64,000 nt of DNA. Origin: Candidatus Gastranaerophilales bacterium (GTDB lineage Bacteria; Cyanobacteriota; Vampirovibrionia; Gastranaerophilales; Gastranaerophilaceae). The position numbers were made by a program, and so were the translations under genes. Below, one piece after another: positions 28,401 to 35,943 of the stretch (position 1 is the first letter of the stretch; every line of letters starts with the position of its first letter). Under the pieces are notes generated by a model. The model did no database searches and was not told the origin of the DNA. It saw nothing but the letters and a program-made list of their open reading frames with translations. The stretch lies in assembly GCA_944324305.1 (NCBI GenBank), contig CALUVV010000002.1:248001-312000 (forward strand). Direction: 5' to 3'.

Positions 28401-28554
28401 TGATGGATTAGATGACAAAATTAAATCACATATTTCTAATATGAAAAAACAGGCAATAATTGAACGTTCAGGCTATAAAGTAAAACGTATAACATTTAGA
28501 GAATGGCACTATTCACCAAAAGCATGCCTTGACAGAGTATTAATTGAAGAATAA
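25438..28554 (+). CDS. SF1 DNA/RNA helicase with C-terminal nuclease-like domain
   Basis: A 1038-residue protein. Walker A GPPGTGKSQ (about residue 338) and motif Ia follow an N-terminal domain of about 330 residues. A coiled-coil insertion (about residues 400-620) precedes motif II (DVAIIDEASQCD, about 655-666), motif III (VGDDKQLPHL), motif V (IGTAHTFQGDERDI) and motif VI (NVAITRGRNK), a UPF1/DNA2-like set. Residues about 940-1038 (EREIADKIRE...DLLVDDKFVIEIDG...YKVKRITFREW) look like a PD-(D/E)XK/Vsr-type nuclease core. It may act in DNA repair or defence; neither is proven. SD AGGAG precedes the start. Confidence 0.85.
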   Translation: MLQEASRAINSAFNNSFIKKLSQYLHDCVREEVKSSTFRNLKGDKDNKWIFLKGEEQLFSTGAEYVSLDGSDPKLTELMIQSDLGQKDKYLIYGYLFLVGKSSKSKKQNEFLTPLLYMPCKLERNGVNINCLPLDEVLSLNTGALAALMRKNDDEDEVDLLLEGILDVVPDLPITQEKLDIFLTTLKSLVPEIEISNNSDDYKEDDNVSKSKDFYKEKIDGENLEEIIEEETEQEKQKVKLEKVAVTYQSAIILTKRPSVTAGVLHELTQIAEKPSGVYRETALSIINEEYAQSKEKSVPLKDMNKITDFYPITPLSLSDSQLQVIKNIDNSKFVAVQGPPGTGKSQTIVNLVAHLVANGKTVLVASRMDKAVDVVAERLNDLGASHMALRAGRLNYQRQLSEELNNLLSQNSDLDENVEDILLVDTKDMKDHLDMLKNMEVKSETIIKLEKDWHDKLLEVEEQEKLLGKKEFIKKSLKKGEIDIVAGIIKVLEHNMEKAGFISKIANFTSLGQLKKILNLKDFDVNYENLGKLKQELDFANMEWALRKIEADIQKTGNLHMLSEQIRTMKRKQKTLATNILKNKRREALKELLRDENKRRRLKVHAKSLVTNRKRLQNNILEEEDFKPLLEAFPCWCVTTYAVSDSLPLKPGMFDVAIIDEASQCDIASCFPILFRAKRAVIVGDDKQLPHLSFLEKAKEQSFLSQYGIPDKYQLMWRFRTNSMFDLADYYSMNSVMLDEHFRSLPPVINFSNHEFYNDRIRVMRKDKSDEKVLELVEVLDGKVDFDATRNLPEIEALVKRLHEIIIEDERKNPDTPVTVGIISPFRAQVEQLKVSVSKVLSDYMIKKHQIEIGTAHTFQGDERDIMLISWAFADNSYMQSLTFLQKPNLFNVAITRGRNKVINFISRNPRELPEGHFRNYISYMQNYQDRKKAMLSGDIDENIYKNPLEREIADKIRELDHKVIAGADIAGLSADLLVDDKFVIEIDGLDDKIKSHISNMKKQAIIERSGYKVKRITFREWHYSPKACLDRVLIEE

Positions 28555-28559
28555 AAAAA

Positions 28560-29243
28560 TTACCATGGATAATCCGGCATAATTTCCCACCCATCTGCCA
28601 TGATTTTTCCGCCGCAGCTGCGTGAATACTCTGTAGACTTTTTAATATTGGCTGCTGTACAAAGATTTTTGCTTCCAAATCCTGATATTACACCATTATT
28701 TATATTTATTATAAACTGAAATACATCTTTTCCGATTACATTAGGCTTTTTAGGACCATTCAAGTCTATTGATAACAGTTGAAGGCGTTGTCTGTTATCT
28801 TCCGTAGAATTTAAATTATACGGTCTTAAATATGCATAAGTTCCGTCACCGTAAATAAAACCGGGCACATTTGCAAATTGTCCGTAATATACATAATTAC
28901 TTTTATTAGATAAACTCGCATAACCTGTAATATCATAACCGCATTCATTCATAGTAGTACACACTTTAATTATCTTTAAATACGGTTTCCAATATGTTTC
29001 AAAATACTTTAAATTATCTTCATAAGAACTCGAAGGCTCAGTAACTGCCCAACTCGAGGCATCACCAAATTCATATTGCGCTTGAACCAGTGCCTGTGCA
29101 AAAGTTGAATATGCCTTCTTTAATTGAGCCGATGTTTGCTTTTTCTGATAATTGGTAATAACTGCGGGCATAGTTAAAGCAGCCACAACACCTATAATAC
29201 CTAGTGTTATCAAAACTTCCGCTAAAGTAAATGCTTTATTCAT
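28560..29243 (-). CDS. Orphan type IV pilin-like protein (XRE-linked)
   Basis: A 227-residue protein with a very short leader (MNKA) before FTLAEVLITLGIIGVVAALTMP. The conserved post-helix region LKKAYSTFAQALVQAQ follows. The middle carries DLNGPKKPNVIGKDVFQF, a motif shared in form (D-x-NG...PN-x2-G-x-D) with the pseudopilins at 33572, 41354, 50339 and 57264; the end reads DGWEIMPDYPW, the tail signature of those at 18333 and 23459. So it links both subgroups. SD AAGGAGC precedes the start. Divergent XRE gene at 29313. Convergent with the helicase, 6 bases apart. Confidence 0.87.
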   Translation of the reverse strand: MNKAFTLAEVLITLGIIGVVAALTMPAVITNYQKKQTSAQLKKAYSTFAQALVQAQYEFGDASSWAVTEPSSSYEDNLKYFETYWKPYLKIIKVCTTMNECGYDITGYASLSNKSNYVYYGQFANVPGFIYGDGTYAYLRPYNLNSTEDNRQRLQLLSIDLNGPKKPNVIGKDVFQFIININNGVISGFGSKNLCTAANIKKSTEYSRSCGGKIMADGWEIMPDYPW

Positions 29244-29262
29244 AATATTGCTCCTTACAATT

Positions 29263-29288
29263 TGTCGCTTATAGCGACAGTCACTGTC
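29263..29288. promoter_or_regulatory. Two overlapping palindromes, likely XRE operators
   Basis: TGTCGC-TTATA-GCGACA (29263-29279) and GACAGTCACTGTC (29276-29288) overlap by four bases in the 69-base gap between the pseudopilin and its XRE gene. They would lie in the 5' region of both transcripts, which suits a dual repressor site. Confidence 0.6.
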
Positions 29289-29312
29289 AGTAACATAGCA
29301 TAAAATATAAAT

Positions 29313-29570
29313 ATGTGCAATGACTTTAAAAAAGAACTCGGTGTTAACATAAGGAAAATAAGATTAAATAAAGGTTTTACACAAGAAACACTTTCACTTG
29401 AATCTACCGTTTCACGCTCGCATATTGCCATGATCGAAGCCGGGAAAAGAGATATAACTATTAGTGCACTATATAAAATATCCAGAGCTTTAGGAACAGA
29501 TTTGAAAGAAATTTTTTCATTCGATAACATCAATAAATTCAAGTTTGATATTGAAAAATTTTATCAATAG
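29313..29570 (+). CDS. XRE-family HTH regulator paired with pseudopilin
   Basis: An 85-residue Cro/C1-type regulator: NIRKIRLNKGFTQETLSLESTVSRSHIAMIEAGKRDITISALYKISRALG covers the five-helix fold. It resembles small controller-type XRE proteins without an effector domain. Divergent from the pseudopilin at 28560, 69 bases apart, with two palindromes between. Confidence 0.88.
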   Translation: MCNDFKKELGVNIRKIRLNKGFTQETLSLESTVSRSHIAMIEAGKRDITISALYKISRALGTDLKEIFSFDNINKFKFDIEKFYQ

Positions 29571-29618
29571 CTCTTTAAAAGGATTTACAGAATATAAATA
29601 TTTGCTTATAATGCATTT

Positions 29619-30332
29619 ATGTTTAAACGAATTTTGTTGGTTATCATAACATTTGGCGCAATGATACAAAACGTATGCGCGGGAGATTTGCACTTTAACG
29701 GCTTTATAGCTGATGAAGCTCAGGTAATATCGGCAAATAACGAAGCATCATTAAATGCGCTTTTATATGATCTTCAGAAAAAAACAAAAGCGGATATTGC
29801 TGTTGTAACTTTAGCTGCACTTGACGGACAGCCTATAGAAGACGCAGCACTTAACATCGGCCGAAAATATAAAATCGGAGATAAAAAGCTTAATAGCGGT
29901 GCTGTAGTGCTTGTTGTTCCAAATGACAGACAAGCAAGAATTGAAATAGGATACGGACTTGAAGGAGCAATAACCGATGCACATGCAGGAAGAATTTTAG
30001 ACGATTACATGATACCTTATTTCAGACAGAATAACTACGAAAAGGGTATTATTGACGGAACAACCGTACTTGCAGTTGATATTGCAGATTACTACGGCGT
30101 AAAAATTTCCGCATCAAAACCAATTCCGCCAACAAATGACGAAGGTTCAGGTCTTGCTGTTTTACTATTTCTGATAATATGGCTTTCCATATATTTCTCA
30201 ATCACCAAAAACGGCGGGGGCGGAGGCGGTTTCTATTTTGGCGGCGGCTCTTTCGGCGGCGGTGGCGGAAGTTTCGGAGGTTTTGGCGGCGGCGGCGGTT
30301 TCGGCGGAGGCGGAGCTTCACGCGGATGGTAA
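29619..30332 (+). CDS. TPM-domain membrane protein (YgcG family)
   Basis: A 237-residue protein: signal peptide (residues 1-21, ending CAG), a TPM domain (about residues 25-155; FIADEAQVIS, KKTKADIAVVTL, IEIGYGLEGAITDAHAGRIL), one transmembrane helix (GLAVLLFLIIWLSIYFSI) and a Gly/Phe-rich tail ending ASRGW. It is followed 30 bases later by lemA, a common pairing. The family is linked to membrane stress and, in plants and cyanobacteria, to photosystem II repair; the role here is unknown. Confidence 0.88.
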   Translation: MFKRILLVIITFGAMIQNVCAGDLHFNGFIADEAQVISANNEASLNALLYDLQKKTKADIAVVTLAALDGQPIEDAALNIGRKYKIGDKKLNSGAVVLVVPNDRQARIEIGYGLEGAITDAHAGRILDDYMIPYFRQNNYEKGIIDGTTVLAVDIADYYGVKISASKPIPPTNDEGSGLAVLLFLIIWLSIYFSITKNGGGGGGFYFGGGSFGGGGGSFGGFGGGGGFGGGGASRGW

Positions 30333-30362
30333 AAAATTGTACACAATTATAAAGGAGATATC

Positions 30363-30938
30363 ATGAAAAACACAGGTTTAATTATTTTAGGAGTTCTAAT
30401 CCTTGCAATTATAGCGATTGCAGGGTTTTTCATCGGGACTTACAACAAATTGCAGGTTATGGACGAAAATGTTACGGCAAACTGGGCACAGGTTGAAAAC
30501 CAGCTTAAAAGAAGAAACGATTTAATCCCGAACCTTGTAAATACAGTAAAAGGTTACGCAAAACATGAAAACGAAATTTTCACAAATATTGCAAACGCCC
30601 GCGCAAAACTGTCAGGTGCTATGAACTCCAATGACGTTAAAGCGGTACAGCAGAGTACAAACGAATTAAACAGCGCACTGTCAAGACTTCTTGTAGTTGT
30701 TGAAAATTACCCTAATCTTAAAGCCGATAAAGCATTTACAGGTCTGCAAGACGAACTTGCCGGAACTGAAAACAGGCTTGCAGTTGCAAGAAGAGATTAC
30801 AATGAAAGCGTTAAAACAATAAATGCCCTTATAAGAACATTCCCGACATCTCTTGTAGCCGCTATGTCAGGGGTTAAGTCCAGAGATTATTTCGAAATAA
30901 CCGATCAGGAAAAACAAACTCCAAAAGTTGAATTTTAA
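30363..30938 (+). CDS. lemA: LemA family protein
   Basis: A 191-residue protein with an N-terminal membrane anchor (LIILGVLILAIIAIAGFFIG) and the family core: NVTANWAQVENQLKRRNDLIPNLVNTVKGYAKHE, then NYPNLKADKAFTGLQDELAGTENRLAVARRDYN. It forms a helical bundle facing the periplasm or outside. SD AAAGGAG precedes the start. It forms an operon with the TPM protein and ends at a strong terminator. Molecular role is not established. Confidence 0.93.
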   Translation: MKNTGLIILGVLILAIIAIAGFFIGTYNKLQVMDENVTANWAQVENQLKRRNDLIPNLVNTVKGYAKHENEIFTNIANARAKLSGAMNSNDVKAVQQSTNELNSALSRLLVVVENYPNLKADKAFTGLQDELAGTENRLAVARRDYNESVKTINALIRTFPTSLVAAMSGVKSRDYFEITDQEKQTPKVEF

Positions 30939-30945
30939 AACCAAT

Positions 30946-30974
30946 AAAAAAGCCCTCAATATGAGGGCTTTTTT
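30946..30974. terminator. Bidirectional Rho-independent terminator
   Basis: AAAAAAGCCCTCA pairs with TGAGGGCTTTTTT around ATA, between the convergent lemA and fabF genes. Confidence 0.93.
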
Positions 30975-30989
30975 ATAAAATGATAAAAG

Positions 30990-32243
30990 TTATTCAGCTT
31001 CTTTGATAACAACAGAAGCATTTTGGCCGCCAAATCCGAATGAATTTGACAATGCTACATGAATGTCTGCTTTTCTTGCTTTATGAGGTACATAATCAAG
31101 GTTTCCGACTTTTTCATCCTGATTATCAAGGTTAATAGTCGGAGGAACAATACCTTCATTAATAGCCTTAACACAAGCTATACATTCAACAGCACCGGTA
31201 GCGCCCAATAAGTGTCCGTGCATTGATTTTGTTGAACTTACAAGAAGTTTTTTATTTTCATCTTTGCTTCCGAACAATCCTTCAATAGCTTTAGATTCAG
31301 CAATATCGCCCAAACCTGTGCTTGTTCCGTGAGCATTGATATAATCAACATCCTGAGGTTTCAAACCTGCATCTTCAAGAGCAAATCTCATTGAATTTGT
31401 AGCACCTTTTCCTTCCGGATCGGGGGCAACAACATCATATGCATCCGCAGTCTGACCATATCCGACAACTTCCGCATAAATTTTAGCTCCGCGTTTTTTA
31501 GCATGTTCGTATTCTTCCAAAATAAGAACACCGGCACCTTCAGACATAACAAAACCGTCTCTTTCAACATCCCAGGGACGAGAAGCTTTAGTAGGTTCAT
31601 CATTACGTTTGGATAATGTTCTTGCGCTTGAGAAAGCACCTATACCAACGTCGCAAATTGTAGCTTCCGCACCGCCCGTAACCATAATATCGGCATCACC
31701 GTATTGAATTGCACGGAATGCGTCACCTACGGAGTGAGTACCTGTTGCACAGGCAGAAACAACAACTTTATTAATACCTTTGAAACCATATTTCATAGAA
31801 ATACGACCGGATGCCATATTTACAATCATCATAGGAATTGTAAACGGAGAACATTTGTTAGGCCCTTTTTCAAGAATTCTGATATGGTTTTCTTCGAAAG
31901 TTCTGAAACCGCCGGCTGCAGAACTGACTATAACACCGATTTTATAAGGGTCAACATCTTTGACTTCTTCTAATTTAGCGTCTTTAATCGCTTCATCAGC
32001 AGCTATAACGGCAAACTGAATATATCTGTCCATTTTTTTAGCTTCTTTAGGATCAAGATATTCATCAGGGTTAAAATTTTTGCATTCACCCGATATTTTT
32101 ACAACGTGCTTATCAATATCAATAAGCTCTGATGTACTAATTCCGCTTTTTCCTTCAACAAGACTATTCCAAAATTTCTCAACACCGACACCGAATGGTG
32201 TAACCGCTCCAAGTCCTGTGATAACTACTCTTCTTTTTGTCAT
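30990..32243 (-). CDS. fabF: 3-oxoacyl-ACP synthase II
   Basis: A 417-residue elongating condensing enzyme of fatty-acid synthesis. The Cys-His-His triad is present: Cys in VVSACATGTHS, His in NAHGTSTGLGD and His in STKSMHGHLLGATGA. It accepts malonyl-ACP made with FabD and uses AcpP encoded just upstream (gap about 100 bases). It is the last gene of the fatty-acid cluster on this strand. Confidence 0.96.
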   Translation of the reverse strand: MTKRRVVITGLGAVTPFGVGVEKFWNSLVEGKSGISTSELIDIDKHVVKISGECKNFNPDEYLDPKEAKKMDRYIQFAVIAADEAIKDAKLEEVKDVDPYKIGVIVSSAAGGFRTFEENHIRILEKGPNKCSPFTIPMMIVNMASGRISMKYGFKGINKVVVSACATGTHSVGDAFRAIQYGDADIMVTGGAEATICDVGIGAFSSARTLSKRNDEPTKASRPWDVERDGFVMSEGAGVLILEEYEHAKKRGAKIYAEVVGYGQTADAYDVVAPDPEGKGATNSMRFALEDAGLKPQDVDYINAHGTSTGLGDIAESKAIEGLFGSKDENKKLLVSSTKSMHGHLLGATGAVECIACVKAINEGIVPPTINLDNQDEKVGNLDYVPHKARKADIHVALSNSFGFGGQNASVVIKEAE

Positions 32244-32345
32244 CTCTTTACCTTTTAATTTATTCTGATAAATATACGAGGGGAAAATGAATATTCAATT
32301 TTCACCCTCGCAACTTTTTATAAACAGTGGCTACACGCACATCAC

Positions 32346-32576
32346 TTATTTGTGAGAGTCGATGTAGTTAACTGCATCTTGAACAGTTTGAATTTTTTCA
32401 GCTTCTTCATCAGGAATTTCGCAGCCGAATTCTTCTTCAAAAGCCATAACTAATTCAACAGTATCTAAAGAGTCAGCACCTAAGTCAGCTGTGAAGCTAG
32501 CTTCCGGAGTAACTAAAGCTTCATCAACGCTTAATTGATCTACTACAACTTTTTTAACTTTTTCGAATGTACTCAT
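32346..32576 (-). CDS. acpP: Acyl carrier protein
   Basis: A 76-residue acidic helical protein starting [12 protein letters not shown], with the phosphopantetheine serine in [16 protein letters not shown] use ATG at 32576 because it matches the usual ACP N-terminus and follows GAGG; an in-frame ATG 15 bases upstream is less likely. It carries acyl chains for FabD/H/G/F encoded around it. Confidence 0.96.
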   Translation of the reverse strand: MSTFEKVKKVVVDQLSVDEALVTPEASFTADLGADSLDTVELVMAFEEEFGCEIPDEEAEKIQTVQDAVNYIDSHK

Positions 32577-32702
32577 TTCTAATTTCCTCATAATTTAAAT
32601 TGTATACTATACTATTTGTTCTCTAATATTATACTTAGAGCAAGATTTTTTTGCAAGGAATTTACAATCCTGCATACATATTGTTAAAAATCTTAACTTT
32701 TA

Positions 32703-33434
32703 CTAAATTATTAAAGCGCCTGCTACTTCGATAGCCTGACCTGAAACGTAATCAGCATCAAGTGCAAGATATTTTACTGTTTTTGCAATATCTTCGGGAG
32801 TTCCCAATCTCTTCATCGGGATAGCTTTCAAGTATTCTTCGATATTAGGAAGATTTGCAGTCATGGCTGTTTGGATAAATCCGGGGCATACAGCGTTAAC
32901 TCTGATATTTCTTGAGCCGAATTCTTTTGCAAGAGTTTTAGTCAAGCCGATTAAACCAGCTTTAGAAGCTGAATAGTTTGCCTGACCGGGGTTTCCGTGT
33001 AAGCCTACAACACTTGACATGTTAATAATTGATCCCTGACGTGCTTTCATCATGTGTTTGATAACGGCATGAGTTACACAGTAAGCACTTGTCAGGTTAA
33101 TTTTAATAACTCTTTCCCATTGTTCCATATCCATTCTGATGAACAGACCGTCTTTTGTAATACCTGCATTGTTAAGCAGAACATCAATTTTACCGTGTTC
33201 AGCAATCATTTTATCAACATTTGTCTGAACTTCTTCATCATTTGAAACGTCAAATCTGTAGAAATAAGCATTTACTCCGCAAGCTTTGATTTCATCTAAA
33301 GCCGGCTGTGCTTTTTCAGCTTCACAAATATCATTAATAATGATATCACATCCTGCTTTTGCAAGTTCCAGTGCGCAAGCCAAACCGATACCGCGGGAAC
33401 CGCCTGTTACCAATGCAATTTTTCTTTCAGTCAT
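32703..33434 (-). CDS. fabG: 3-oxoacyl-ACP reductase
   Basis: A 243-residue SDR. It has the cofactor motif TGGSRGIGLA, NNAGIT, the catalytic Ser in NMSSVVG and the YSASKAG tyrosine-lysine pair. It reduces 3-ketoacyl-ACP with NADPH. SD AAGGAGA precedes the start. An inverted-repeat operator lies upstream. In many bacteria fabG directly follows fabD; here a pseudopilin/XRE pair stands between them. Confidence 0.95.
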   Translation of the reverse strand: MTERKIALVTGGSRGIGLACALELAKAGCDIIINDICEAEKAQPALDEIKACGVNAYFYRFDVSNDEEVQTNVDKMIAEHGKIDVLLNNAGITKDGLFIRMDMEQWERVIKINLTSAYCVTHAVIKHMMKARQGSIINMSSVVGLHGNPGQANYSASKAGLIGLTKTLAKEFGSRNIRVNAVCPGFIQTAMTANLPNIEEYLKAIPMKRLGTPEDIAKTVKYLALDADYVSGQAIEVAGALII

Positions 33435-33506
33435 TAATTTTCTCCTTATAATTGTCAGGTTAACCCCGACCTACATCTCTTCTCTATAAAATATTATCCC
33501 TACAGA

Positions 33507-33539
33507 TGTGATTATAGCATAAATATAGCTATAATCACA
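33507..33539 (-). promoter_or_regulatory. 12-bp inverted repeat over fabG promoter
   Basis: TGTGATTATAGC and GCTATAATCACA flank a 9-base loop. On the minus strand the second part of the site contains TGCTATAAT, an extended -10 for fabG. A repressor bound here would block fabG-acpP-fabF. The regulator is not known. Confidence 0.6.
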
Positions 33540-33571
33540 GTTTATGACTTTTTATTACATACTTTGTAACA

Positions 33572-34276
33572 TTAAAATTCGATATTGTCTGAATATTTCT
33601 TGTAATTTAATTTATTGTTCACGAAAATGGACTTTAAACATCCGAAATTACTATCATTAGGCTCCAATTTTTTGTCTTGAACTATTATTTGATGCACATC
33701 AGCTCCATATTGATTAGGACCTTTAAATTCTCCGTTTACATCAATAATAACTGTCGCACATCTGGTTTCAGTAACGGTATAAGTTTCACCGGTATAAAAA
33801 CCGTTCTCGTCTTTTTTATTTGCAGTATATGTATACGGAGTGCAATTATCCCGTATATCACGTAAATAGATAGAACTGCCGTCAACATTATTAATTCTCG
33901 GGAAACCGAAATCTTCTAAAGATATTCCTCCTGTACCGTTATTCACAGGAGTTGCAGTCCTCACCTTATATTCGTTCCCGCAGCCTTTATTTTTTGCCGT
34001 ACAAACCTGTGAACCATTATAAAATTTTGCTATATTTTGTGCAATTTGGGCGGCACTTTCTCCGGTAGCAAATATATCAGCATAATTAGTACATTCATTT
34101 TCGGCTTCCATTCTTTTAATTACATTTAAAAAGTTTGTATAACTTTTCTTTGCCTGACTAATTAATACCATGTCTTTGAAGTGTTGAACTAATGCAGGCA
34201 TTGTCAGAGCCGAAACTACTCCGATCACTCCGAGTGTCACGAGAACCTCTGCTAATGTAAATGCTTTTTTGCACAT
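33572..34276 (-). CDS. Orphan type IV pilin-like protein (XRE-linked)
   Basis: A 234-residue protein with leader MCKKA before FTLAEVLVTLGVIGVVSALTMP. The region AKKSYTNFLNVIKRMEAE continues the helix. About seven cysteines follow (CTNYAD, QVCTAKNKGCGNEY, DNCTPY, ETRCAT), suggesting disulfides outside the membrane. DVNGEFKGPNQYGAD is the shared motif and nearly matches FDVNGLKGPNQYGAD of the pseudopilin at 50339, so these two are close paralogues. Divergent XRE gene at 34419. The pair sits inside the fatty-acid cluster. Confidence 0.87.
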   Translation of the reverse strand: MCKKAFTLAEVLVTLGVIGVVSALTMPALVQHFKDMVLISQAKKSYTNFLNVIKRMEAENECTNYADIFATGESAAQIAQNIAKFYNGSQVCTAKNKGCGNEYKVRTATPVNNGTGGISLEDFGFPRINNVDGSSIYLRDIRDNCTPYTYTANKKDENGFYTGETYTVTETRCATVIIDVNGEFKGPNQYGADVHQIIVQDKKLEPNDSNFGCLKSIFVNNKLNYKKYSDNIEF

Positions 34277-34286
34277 AATATTCCTC

Positions 34287-34410
34287 TTTCATTCGTAAAA
34301 CAATTAATTTTATATAATTTATAATTATAATACGCATGATTTTAGATTATTTTCATTCGTTTGTCAATATGTTTTAAAGAAAAATAGAGTATTATCCTAT
34401 TAATATAGGA
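34287..34410. promoter_or_regulatory. Direct and inverted repeats in pseudopilin/XRE promoter region
   Basis: TTTCATTCGT occurs twice in direct orientation (34287-34296 and 34351-34360). A further inverted repeat, TCCTAT-TAAT-ATAGGA (34395-34410), overlaps the SD of the XRE gene. These are the only repeats in the 142-base divergent gap and are likely sites for the XRE protein. Confidence 0.5.
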
Positions 34411-34418
34411 GATTAAAC

Positions 34419-34763
34419 ATGGACTCATGCAGAAAAATGCTCGGCAAAAGAATTAAAGAGCTGAGAAAAAGCAAAAATCTGACACAGGAAAAACTTTCCG
34501 AATTAGTTGGATTTGAGCCGAACCATATTACCAAAATTGAAGCCGGTAAACATTTTCCCCAGCCGGAAAAACTTGAAATACTGGCAAAAATATTCGATGT
34601 GCAGGTCAAAGATTTGTTCGACTATGAACATAAAATCTCAAAACAAACACTAAAACAGAAAATTATCGAATGGCTTGATGATGCACAGTCTGCAGAGATA
34701 GAATATGTTTACAAAATGATAAACAGTTTAAAGGAATTAAAAAGAGAAATACGGCGGGATTAA
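34419..34763 (+). CDS. XRE-family HTH regulator paired with pseudopilin
   Basis: A 114-residue protein: Cro/C1 HTH at residues about 9-65 (RIKELRKSKNLTQEKLSELVGFEPNHITKIEAGKHFPQPEKLEILAKIF), then a helical tail (about 75-110) for oligomerisation. It resembles the XRE at 11165. SD AGGAG overlaps an inverted repeat, hinting at autoregulation. It is convergent with fabD. Confidence 0.88.
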   Translation: MDSCRKMLGKRIKELRKSKNLTQEKLSELVGFEPNHITKIEAGKHFPQPEKLEILAKIFDVQVKDLFDYEHKISKQTLKQKIIEWLDDAQSAEIEYVYKMINSLKELKREIRRD

Positions 34764-34781
34764 CCCGCCGTAAACCTTTTT
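34751..34781. terminator. Hairpin terminator between convergent XRE and fabD
   Basis: ACGGCGGG pairs with CCCGCCGT around ATTAA, and a short T run follows on the plus strand. The stem includes the XRE stop codon. Confidence 0.7.
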
Positions 34782-35727
34782 ATACTAATGCCATTTCTTC
34801 TTTTAAAGAAATAATTGCTGCATCCAATGATGCTTTATCAAATATATTAAAGACTTTTGCATCGGGAACAATTTTTTTATTCAAACCTGCCAGTACCTTA
34901 CCGGGTCCGATTTCAACAAAAATTTCAACACCGTCGGCAGCCATTTTTTGAATTGTCTGCGTCCAGTGAACGGATGAATATATTTGTTTAGGCATTTTAG
35001 ACCTAAAGTCACTGCTTTCTGTCGTTGCAGATGCATCTGCATTTGTAATTACAGGAACTTGAGCATTGTTCAATTCCAATTCAGACACAAAATTTGCAAA
35101 TTCATGCCCTGCATCTTCCATAAATTTAGAGTGAAAAGCACCAGATACAGGAAGGGGAACAACACGTCTTGCACCTTTAGCCATAAGAAGTTCGCCCGCC
35201 TTAGCCACAGCAGCTTCATCACCTGTGATTACAACCTGAGCAGGTGAATTATAATTTGCAACATCAACATAACCTGTTTTTGATGCTTCTTCCAATGCCT
35301 CTTTCAAAGCTTCGTCAGAGGCATTAAGAACTGCAGACATAGCCCCGCCATGAGTCTGCCCCATAAGATCCGCTCTTTTTTGAATAGCCTTCAATGCAGT
35401 TTCCAAGTCCATTACGCCTGCACAATACATTGCACAATATTCTCCTAGAGAATGGCCTGCTGTATAATCGGGTTTAATGTCACATTGAGACTTTAAAGCT
35501 TCCAGAGCCGCAATTGACATTGTTACAATGCAAGGCTGGGTGTTAACAGTTTGTTTTAATGCATCTTCAGGCCCTTCAAAACATAACGTTGTAACACTTT
35601 TCCCCAGCACTTTATCAGCAGTATCAAAAACTGATTTTGCACTTTCAAAATTATCATACAAATCTTTTCCCATGCCTACAGCCTGAGAGCCTTGTCCCGG
35701 AAAAAGAAAAGCAACCTTTTTAGACAT
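34780..35727 (-). CDS. fabD: Malonyl-CoA:ACP transacylase
   Basis: A 315-residue enzyme loading malonyl onto ACP. It starts KKVAFLFPGQGSQAVGMGK; the nucleophile is in AGHSLGEYCA and the catalytic His in SGAFHSKFM. SD AAGGAG precedes the start. It follows a 70-residue unknown protein by 3 bases in the plsX-fabH-fabD transcript. Confidence 0.96.
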   Translation of the reverse strand: MSKKVAFLFPGQGSQAVGMGKDLYDNFESAKSVFDTADKVLGKSVTTLCFEGPEDALKQTVNTQPCIVTMSIAALEALKSQCDIKPDYTAGHSLGEYCAMYCAGVMDLETALKAIQKRADLMGQTHGGAMSAVLNASDEALKEALEEASKTGYVDVANYNSPAQVVITGDEAAVAKAGELLMAKGARRVVPLPVSGAFHSKFMEDAGHEFANFVSELELNNAQVPVITNADASATTESSDFRSKMPKQIYSSVHWTQTIQKMAADGVEIFVEIGPGKVLAGLNKKIVPDAKVFNIFDKASLDAAIISLKEEMALV

Positions 35728-35730
35728 AAT

Positions 35731-35943
35731 TTACTCCTTACTTAACTTTTCAGCCTGTTTAACAAATACATCGTCATTTAACAGTCCGATTTTTTCTTTG
35801 CAAAATTCACATAAAGGTTTTAAAGGCTTGTAACCGTAAAAAGTTTCAGTTTTAACCTTTTTTACCTGTTTTATAAAGTCAGGATTTCCGTAATGGAGTA
35901 CAAAAATTCCAGATTTTTCAGCGCATCCGATTTTAATACTCAC
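35731..35943 (-). CDS. Small protein between fabH and fabD, unknown
   Basis: A 70-residue protein. GTG at 35943 overlaps the fabH stop (TAGTG), which indicates translational coupling. It has IGCAEKSGIFVLHYGNPDF and a CxxC pair in KPLCEFCKEKIGLLND, possibly a metal site. No family recognised; its place inside the fatty-acid operon suggests a related role but proves nothing. Confidence 0.65.
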   Translation of the reverse strand: MSIKIGCAEKSGIFVLHYGNPDFIKQVKKVKTETFYGYKPLKPLCEFCKEKIGLLNDDVFVKQAEKLSKE

